Origin: a virus
Virus record (IMG/VR): IMGVR_UViG_3300013005_000130
Location: 1-28,182 of that record
Length of the DNA: 28,182 nucleotides
Reading direction: 5' to 3' (one strand)
Under the pieces are notes generated by a model. That model was not told where the DNA came from and made no database searches. It saw nothing but the letters and a program-made list of their open reading frames with translations. Of this stretch, positions 23,026-28,182 are shown in pieces. Made by a program: the position numbers and the translations under genes. The stretch's first letter is position 1. Each line of letters starts with the position of its first letter.

Positions 23026-23916
23026 TTAAGAGGCTGTAACTACACTAAATGAATAGGCGGGACTAGCCACTGTGAAAGTACCGCTAGGTTGTAAAAGTCC
23101 TGAAGCTTTGAGTTCTGATGCAGCTATAGTTAATGTTCCATTAACAAGATCTCCGGGTGCTGGAGCACCAGGATCAACATAGCTGTCAGTAAGAGTCACC
23201 CGTAAAAACAATTGTGTGGCTGTGCCTGTGGAGTTATTAGAAACATCAGTCCGTGCTTCTAGACGATAATTATTAGCGGAATACGGACTGCTTAACGAAC
23301 TCTGATAATAGATTTGAAAACTATTGGTAAGAGTATAATAATTAACAGCACCTGTATCAGCTCCAAACGACTGTGTGCCTACGCTGGCTAAAAAATTAGT
23401 CCATGCATTAATCTGTGCAGTAGACGAACCTCCACTTAGTGTAGTTGTAAATCTCACTTTACCTCCACTATTAAAAAAATATCTAGCTTGATCGGCTGTG
23501 GAAAATGTGCAGGTCAGAGTGGCAGTTAATGATGTAGACCAGGGAGTACTGTAGGTCAGGTTAGCTGTTGAGTTGACTACCGACTGACTACCTGCTATTT
23601 GAAATCGATTGGCTATGGCCTGTTCTAGTATGGTATCATAATTGCTGTTAGGCGAACTTGCTCCAAATCCGATAGGATCACCGACATTTACAGTAACCAC
23701 TCCCGGTAATACCCCGTCTTGATGCAATTTGATATTAATTATGTCAAATTTTATTAAATCCCATTGGGCCTTGGTGATGGTATTCCCAGTAAACACATCA
23801 GAACTCTGTACCGTCTGACCATATCCTCTAGTACCCGATCCTGTACCTATCAAGGATTGAGCTTTGTCCTGTATGGTCACATACTGCGCTGCAAGGATAT
23901 TAGTCCCTTGAGTCAT
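23026..23916 (-). CDS. virion structural protein (tail/fibre module), paralogue 2
   Basis: This 296-residue paralogue of the gene at 22035-23009 has the same order of parts: GSGTRGYGQ near residue 35, WDLIKFDIINIKLHQDGV, RYFFNSGGKVRFTTTLSGG, SSPYSANNYRLEARTDVS and the ending VNGTLTIAASELKASGLLQP. No catalytic motif is seen; it is a structural protein by type. ATG 23916 overlaps the upstream TAA by one base (TAATG). The two copies differ throughout, so the duplication is old or they are under diversifying pressure. Confidence 0.8.
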   Translation of the reverse strand: MTQGTNILAAQYVTIQDKAQSLIGTGSGTRGYGQTVQSSDVFTGNTITKAQWDLIKFDIINIKLHQDGVLPGVVTVNVGDPIGFGASSPNSNYDTILEQAIANRFQIAGSQSVVNSTANLTYSTPWSTSLTATLTCTFSTADQARYFFNSGGKVRFTTTLSGGSSTAQINAWTNFLASVGTQSFGADTGAVNYYTLTNSFQIYYQSSLSSPYSANNYRLEARTDVSNNSTGTATQLFLRVTLTDSYVDPGAPAPGDLVNGTLTIAASELKASGLLQPSGTFTVASPAYSFSVVTAS

Positions 23917-25718
23917 TACAGCACCAACGCTTCGATTAGTTTGATACCCTCGTCATCGCTGCTTTCGAGAGCAACAGCAAAAACTCTGTTGGCATCTGAT
24001 GGTGCCATCACAGCACATCCGTGATCAGCAGCAATTAAATCTTGTCCCTTTTTAATTCGACCAATGACCTTGACTGGAACACGACCTTTAAGAGCCACAT
24101 ACACACCGCCTTCTAGATCTTTATTCATCATAAATGCAGGACTATCACTGATAACTCCTACGGCACGTTGATTTTGCGAACACGCAGTGATCTCTTTTTC
24201 TCCACCTATAACCACAACTGTACCTACAGCATATTCTCGGTCTGGAAGATATTTTTCAGCTAGGTCCGCATATCTTGCTGCTGTGGCTGTGCCGTTGAAG
24301 ATGTTTGCAGTGACATTGGCACTGACATCTCTAGCAACGATACTGTATGCTGTGGCTGTTAACCGTGCTGTGCGATATTGTGTACTGGCTGTGCCGTCTG
24401 CCCATGTTGGGTCTACTCTAGCATCTGTTCTATCAATAAAGGTTCTATCTACTTTATCAGCTATACCAATAAACTGATTAGCTACAAGATTACCACTGCT
24501 GTTGCGTACAGCTATTGTGGCCACTGCTGATCCTGGAACTGTAGCACTGCTGTCTAGACCATTTAATTGTCCTGCATTAGCAGCCGTTGAAGCTGAACCG
24601 ATCACTGCACCTGTGAGAGTTCCTACTATGTTAGCTCCGGCAAAACCAATCTGTTTAGTAGCAGCATTGATGATTACATCGTTATCGTTGGCTAGTACAT
24701 TACCTTTGTGGACGCCGGTGGTATTACCTGTGACTGCACCTACCAAAGAGCCAGTAAAAGTAGTAGCATACACATTGCTCCATGCTAGTGTAGATGTGCC
24801 AAGAGTGTAAGTATTTCCAACTCCTGGGATAATTCCAGTGGGTGTTAAAATAGCTATATCACGTTCATCAGTGGTTTCGGTAACTGTGATTCTGAACGTG
24901 ATGTTATTGCCTAAGCGATTTTCTACGATCACCTCATCCCCATTTTCTACTCTAACTCGAAGATCGTTGCCGTCACCTAATTGAAATCCAGGATCCTTGA
25001 AACTAACTTCTGATGTGAATATCGTTTCACCGATCTTAAGATATTGATCGCTGGCAAAGCCGCCCAGTTTATCTGCATTTGAAGCAGTACCCCAAAATCT
25101 AAAATCATCTGAGCTTACACCTGTTTGAGACTTGGCCAGTGTAATGCCTTTCTTGATTACTGTAAAATCATCGATGGCATTTTTGGTGTTGTCAAGAGTA
25201 AATGCTGTTTTGCTGGCAATGGCCACAGTTTTGTCGTCTGTGATTACTTTGAGTACAGTATGCGGACCTTCAGCTGTAGTTAAAGTTCCATAAACCACAG
25301 CTGCAGAAATAATACTGCTGCCTAGATCAGGACTGGCAATAGGTCCTACCAGGGTGAATTCAGTACCTGTGTAAGCATACAATTGTTTTGCACCCGTGTC
25401 CCACCAAAAATCACCTGTGGATAGTCCGCTGGGTGCTGATGCGCTGGCTTCTGCGCCGCTAGCTACTTTAAATCTTGCGCCATCATAATATTTTAATTTC
25501 TTTGTAGCAGTATCGAACCAAATCTGCCCTGTGATTGATTTTGGTGGTGCTGTAGTATTTGCAAAATTTTCTAGAAGATGCAGAAAATTCTCATTTTGCA
25601 CTTCACCATAGCCTGCGTAATTTTTACCAATAAATCTCAGGTCGGTGGTGGTGTCGATGGTGCCGTCTGCTACCGATGTTACAAACGCACCGCTAAATTT
25701 ATTGACTTCGTATGACAT
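23916..25718 (-). CDS. tail-fibre-type virion protein, 600 aa
   Basis: The N-terminus holds a helical lead (NENFLHLLENFANTT) and then two copies of a short Trp/Tyr box, GQIWFDTATKKLKYYDGARF at 64-83 and GDFWWDTGAKQLYAYTGTEF at 102-121, also present in the large fibre at 26110-28182. The middle is a Gly/Thr/Ala-rich fibrous region (TGNTTGVHKGNVLANDN). The C-terminal 130 residues start at ADLAEKYLPDREYAVGTVVV and form a compact domain with GRVPVKVIGRIKKGQ, of a type found at the end of phage fibres. Receptor contact or trimer closing is likely. ATG 25718 has AGGAAC upstream and a late-like box at 25743-25750. Confidence 0.82.
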   Translation of the reverse strand: MSYEVNKFSGAFVTSVADGTIDTTTDLRFIGKNYAGYGEVQNENFLHLLENFANTTAPPKSITGQIWFDTATKKLKYYDGARFKVASGAEASASAPSGLSTGDFWWDTGAKQLYAYTGTEFTLVGPIASPDLGSSIISAAVVYGTLTTAEGPHTVLKVITDDKTVAIASKTAFTLDNTKNAIDDFTVIKKGITLAKSQTGVSSDDFRFWGTASNADKLGGFASDQYLKIGETIFTSEVSFKDPGFQLGDGNDLRVRVENGDEVIVENRLGNNITFRITVTETTDERDIAILTPTGIIPGVGNTYTLGTSTLAWSNVYATTFTGSLVGAVTGNTTGVHKGNVLANDNDVIINAATKQIGFAGANIVGTLTGAVIGSASTAANAGQLNGLDSSATVPGSAVATIAVRNSSGNLVANQFIGIADKVDRTFIDRTDARVDPTWADGTASTQYRTARLTATAYSIVARDVSANVTANIFNGTATAARYADLAEKYLPDREYAVGTVVVIGGEKEITACSQNQRAVGVISDSPAFMMNKDLEGGVYVALKGRVPVKVIGRIKKGQDLIAADHGCAVMAPSDANRVFAVALESSDDEGIKLIEALVL

Positions 25719-25742
25719 GCTGTGATGTTCCTAGTATGTTGT

Positions 25743-25750
25743 TATTTATG
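25743..25750 (-). promoter_or_regulatory. T4-like late promoter box CATAAATA
   Basis: CATAAATA reads on the - strand from 25750 to 25743, directly after the stop of the 25751-26107 gene. With T4 spacing the RNA starts near 25737, leaving a leader of about 19 bases with AGGAAC before ATG 25718. This is the most conventional of the late-like boxes in the window. Confidence 0.6.
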
Positions 25751-26107
25751 CTATATTATCCTTGCAGCAGCAGCCTGTCTCTGCTGCTCAAGTTGTAGAT
25801 ATTCTACATCTGATAAACTTGTGGGTATATTCAGTGCTTTTTGTCGCAAATGTCGAAGGACTTTCCAATCTGTCGAATTCAAAAACTCCCGCTCTTGTGC
25901 ATTGGATAGATCTTTGGCTTTTTGTATTGTGATAGCAGAATCTACAGCCTTCACTGTGCTATCAGTTATATCAAAATAATGTGTTTGTGCTGCTATTTGA
26001 TTAGCCTGTGCGTCTGAAATTTCTTTCACAGTTACTGATCCAGGAACGTTAGGTTGATAATTTAATATGCTAATTATCTTACTATCTTCTATACAAACAT
26101 AATGCAT
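25751..26107 (-). CDS. tail-fibre assembly-like protein, 118 aa
   Basis: The start is set at ATG 26107, with GGAG (26117-26114) six bases before it; an upstream TTG at 26119 is in frame but overlaps the fibre gene. The N-terminus is a beta-like segment (HYVCIEDSKIISILNYQP). The C-terminal half contains REFLNSTDWKVLRHLRQKA followed by a Gln/Ala-rich helix, a pattern like the C-terminal region of phage tail-fibre assembly chaperones. It lies between two fibre genes, the usual place for such a chaperone. The family call is by pattern only. Confidence 0.65.
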   Translation of the reverse strand: MHYVCIEDSKIISILNYQPNVPGSVTVKEISDAQANQIAAQTHYFDITDSTVKAVDSAITIQKAKDLSNAQEREFLNSTDWKVLRHLRQKALNIPTSLSDVEYLQLEQQRQAAAARII

Positions 26108-26109
26108 AA

Positions 26110-28182
26110 TTAACTCCAAATAGCCAAGTAGTTTGCTGCGGGGGTTGAACGTTGTTCTGTGTTCTGTACGTAGACTCTAATTCTGTCGCTTAACTCACTC
26201 CATGTACACCTCATCGAATCGTCTCCATTAACGCCGCCGGCATAATGAATCACCGCAATACTAGGTATGAATGCCACAAGATTAGTCATTGTTTTTCCGC
26301 TCGGAGGAAACACATCAAAAAAGTTACGACTATTATTCCACGAACCTACTTGATTTGTGAATCCAGACGTACTATATACAGTGTTGCCAGATGTAAAAGT
26401 ATATTGAGGCAATCTATTATCAACGTAGGTTTTTGTAGTAGCGTGATTTGCATTCACAGGAGCACCAACTAACGTTAGATATCCAGTCATAGTGCTGCCT
26501 GCTAGAGCTACTTTGGTAGCGTCAGTGGCAGTGACTGTGATGTTTTGTGTCCCATCAAATGATACACCGTTGATGGTTCTTGCAGTTTGTAACTGTGTAG
26601 CAGATCCTGCATTTCCTGACACTGTGCCTGTCACATTACCTATGAGATTGGCTGTGATAGTTCCCGCTGAAAAATTGCCGCTGCTATCACGTGCTACTAC
26701 CTTACTGGCAGTATTGGTAGTTGTGGCATCTACAGATATTGTCACAGCAACCGTACTGTTATAGGAGGCCGCCGACGCACTAGTAGCAGTGTTAACCATA
26801 TTAACATAACTGCCTTTGGTTAATTGTTCCGTAGATAATGCATCCCAGACAATAGTTCCGGCCTGTGCCTTCAACACATATCCGGCTGTGCCTAATCCTA
26901 ACATAGCAGTTGTACCAGCCGCTGTTTGATAAGGAATAGAACCAGCTCCGCCACCTGGAAGATTTGTAGCTGTGGTTGCTAAGGTAGCTGTAGTAGCGTT
27001 GCCAAAAAAGTCGTTGGCATAGATGCCGTTGAATTTATATCCTGTTATACCAAGATTGGTTGTGTTGTCGCCTATAATAGCAGGAGCGTTTGGTCCACCA
27101 AGGCCCAACGAAGTTGCAGAATTAACAAAGTTAACATCCGGGCCACTTGTGCCCATATCAAAATTTAAACGTCCTGTGGCAGATCTAATTGTTGGTGTAC
27201 TAGAATCAACAAATAACCTAAGTTGACTACCGCTGCCTACAGTAACACCAGTGTCTGCGACAGTTAACGAATTTAATGTTCCTACTTGGTTAAGAGATGA
27301 AAGTGTTATACCACTGTTTAGAGTCGTGCCAGTCAGTGTGTCTGCGGCTGCTGTGACTGTGATATTATTAGTGCCATCAAAGTTTATACCGTTAATAGTT
27401 CTTGCTGTGGCTAATCTAGTAGCTGTGGATGCATTGCCGCTGAGTTGAGCACCGACAAATTGATTAGCCTGTACAGTATTGAACACACTAGTACCACTAT
27501 TAGCAGTAACATTACCTGTAACGTCGCCAACAAAAGTTGCGCTGATAGTGCCAGCTGAAAATCCACCTTCTGAATTTCGTGCAACTACCTTACCTATGCT
27601 GTTAGAAGATGTCGCATCTACACTCCAAGTGATTTCTGAACTGCCATCAAAATCTGAGCCGAGAATATAGGTACCTTTTTTCAGATAATTTGTTGTAGAA
27701 CTTTTGACAGTGATGTTTACGTCGCCGGTAAACGGTACTCCATTGATTAATCTTGCAGTTTGTAATTGAGTAGCTGTGGCTGCATTGCCTGTGACACTGC
27801 CATTGATTTTAGCTGTAGAGGATAAGTTTATACCGACTTGTAAATTATTTTCAAATCCTGCAACACTGTTGCTGCTGTTAATTGTGAAGGCTACGCTGGT
27901 ACATATGGCTAAAGGAACACCGTTGGTTTCTAAAAATATCACAGGCCGAGCAGTACCGTTGACATCATTTATAGTTGCCGATCTTGCTTTAGTAGAAAGA
28001 AATCCTTCAACTGACTCAGGCCCTATCAATCGCCATTCAGTGCCGGTATAGATAAAAAGTTGATTGATTGGTGTTTTTAACCATAAGGCACCTGCATTGG
28101 TGTTAGGCGGTTCAGTGACACTGACTGTGGCTGAACCGATGGGATTCCATTGTGTGCTGTCATAGGCATAGGCAGTGTCGTC
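26110..28182 (-). CDS. large tail-fibre protein (partial, N-terminus outside the window)
   Basis: The frame is open to the right edge, so 690 residues are visible and the start is missing; a TTG at 28029 is internal. The visible N-terminal part has the fibre box GALWLKTPINQLFIYTGTEW, as in the gene at 23916-25718. Then comes a repetitive fibrous region with repeats of the form TARTINGxxFDGTxNITVTA, common in phage tail fibres. A linker HATTKTYVDNRLPQYTF leads to a C-terminal head of about 100 residues (FFDVFPPSGKTMTNLVAFIP), probably the receptor-binding tip. The assembly-like gene follows after two bases. It is the likely host-range determinant of this region. Confidence 0.85.
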   Translation of the reverse strand, partial: DDTAYAYDSTQWNPIGSATVSVTEPPNTNAGALWLKTPINQLFIYTGTEWRLIGPESVEGFLSTKARSATINDVNGTARPVIFLETNGVPLAICTSVAFTINSSNSVAGFENNLQVGINLSSTAKINGSVTGNAATATQLQTARLINGVPFTGDVNITVKSSTTNYLKKGTYILGSDFDGSSEITWSVDATSSNSIGKVVARNSEGGFSAGTISATFVGDVTGNVTANSGTSVFNTVQANQFVGAQLSGNASTATRLATARTINGINFDGTNNITVTAAADTLTGTTLNSGITLSSLNQVGTLNSLTVADTGVTVGSGSQLRLFVDSSTPTIRSATGRLNFDMGTSGPDVNFVNSATSLGLGGPNAPAIIGDNTTNLGITGYKFNGIYANDFFGNATTATLATTATNLPGGGAGSIPYQTAAGTTAMLGLGTAGYVLKAQAGTIVWDALSTEQLTKGSYVNMVNTATSASAASYNSTVAVTISVDATTTNTASKVVARDSSGNFSAGTITANLIGNVTGTVSGNAGSATQLQTARTINGVSFDGTQNITVTATDATKVALAGSTMTGYLTLVGAPVNANHATTKTYVDNRLPQYTFTSGNTVYSTSGFTNQVGSWNNSRNFFDVFPPSGKTMTNLVAFIPSIAVIHYAGGVNGDDSMRCTWSELSDRIRVYVQNTEQRSTPAANYLAIWS
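26520..27790 (-). repeat. internal fibre repeats (two long copies, one partial)
   Basis: Within the large fibre gene, about 27340-27640 and 26520-26750 code for related blocks: SVDAT, VVAR(N/D)S, G(G/N)FSAGTI, an insert of Val/Thr/Gly residues, then TARTINGxxFDGTxNITVTA. A third, shorter copy (TARLINGVPFTGDVNITV) lies at about 27700-27790. Boundaries are approximate. The DNA copies differ at many codons, so they are not recent exact duplications. Confidence 0.7.

Noticed and set aside
24187-24810. Long open frames opposite the 600-residue fibre gene
   Set aside because: They are antisense to a clear fibre gene with repetitive, Ala/Thr-rich codons that rarely create stops on the other strand. 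They have no ribosome site or recognisable product. The same applies to frames at 26492-26764 and 27776-28051.
26520-27790. Repeats in the large fibre gene as a CRISPR array or mobile element
   Set aside because: The repeats are in frame, diverged, and code for the well-known fibre repeat; there are no regular spacers or terminal repeats.
28027-28029. TTG at 28029 as the start of the large fibre gene
   Set aside because: The frame stays open to the window edge, and the sequence upstream of this TTG encodes a typical fibre box, so the true start is outside.

Overview
The window looks like part of the genome of a large T4-type (myovirus) phage from an aquatic environment. The signs are a T4-RNase-H-type 5'-3' nuclease, short tightly packed phage genes, T4-style late promoter boxes (TATAAATA and variants) in the gaps between genes, and tail-fibre genes of the kind seen in T4-like cyanophages and pelagiphages. 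The host cannot be read from the sequence. No tRNA, CRISPR array, insertion sequence or integrase was seen, and there is no gene-free stretch over 300 bases.

Layout. (1) 1-4092, + strand: a replication/accessory block with the end of an unrecognised gene, the RNase H-type nuclease, and eight small phage proteins of unknown function. It closes at a strong rho-independent terminator (4141-4167) that lies inside the 3' end of the opposing gene. (2) 4082-5299, - strand: a nucleotide-sugar dehydrogenase. (3) 5347-8562, + strand: a very AT-rich four-gene island with a 2-oxoglutarate/Fe(II) oxygenase-like protein, a half-length DegT/DnrJ/EryC1-type PLP protein, an amidinotransferase with an intact Asp/His/Cys triad, and a glycosyltransferase-like protein. 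(4) 8534-21976, - strand: a long run of mostly overlapping genes with three radical SAM proteins (one with a B12-binding-like domain, two with an extra N-terminal Cys cluster), two SGNH-hydrolase-like proteins, two more glycosyltransferase-like paralogues, two DxD glycosyltransferase-like paralogues, two GT8-like glycosyltransferases and two small phage proteins. (5) 22035-28182, - strand: the adhesion module with two paralogous virion proteins, a 600-residue fibre, a fibre-assembly-like protein and a large repeat-rich fibre that runs off the window end.

How the genes may work together (inference). A run of about 15 enzymes of the sugar-modification type lies directly downstream of, and in the same orientation as, the tail-fibre genes. 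It is led by a late-promoter-like box and is organised by start/stop overlaps. The simplest reading is a late-expressed pathway that builds or attaches an unusual, possibly guanidinylated and radical-modified, glycan to a virion protein or to the infected cell surface. The pairing of radical SAM proteins with SGNH-type proteins, together with the amidinotransferase, does not match any phage pathway I can name and is the best candidate for an undescribed system.

Regulatory structure. Three gene starts (1938, 5299/5347, 21976) have an inverted repeat around a T4-like late box. The predicted late start falls inside the repeat, so read-through RNA would fold over or beside the ribosome site while late RNA would not. 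This is the arrangement known for T4 gene e, gene 49, soc and the td intron endonuclease.
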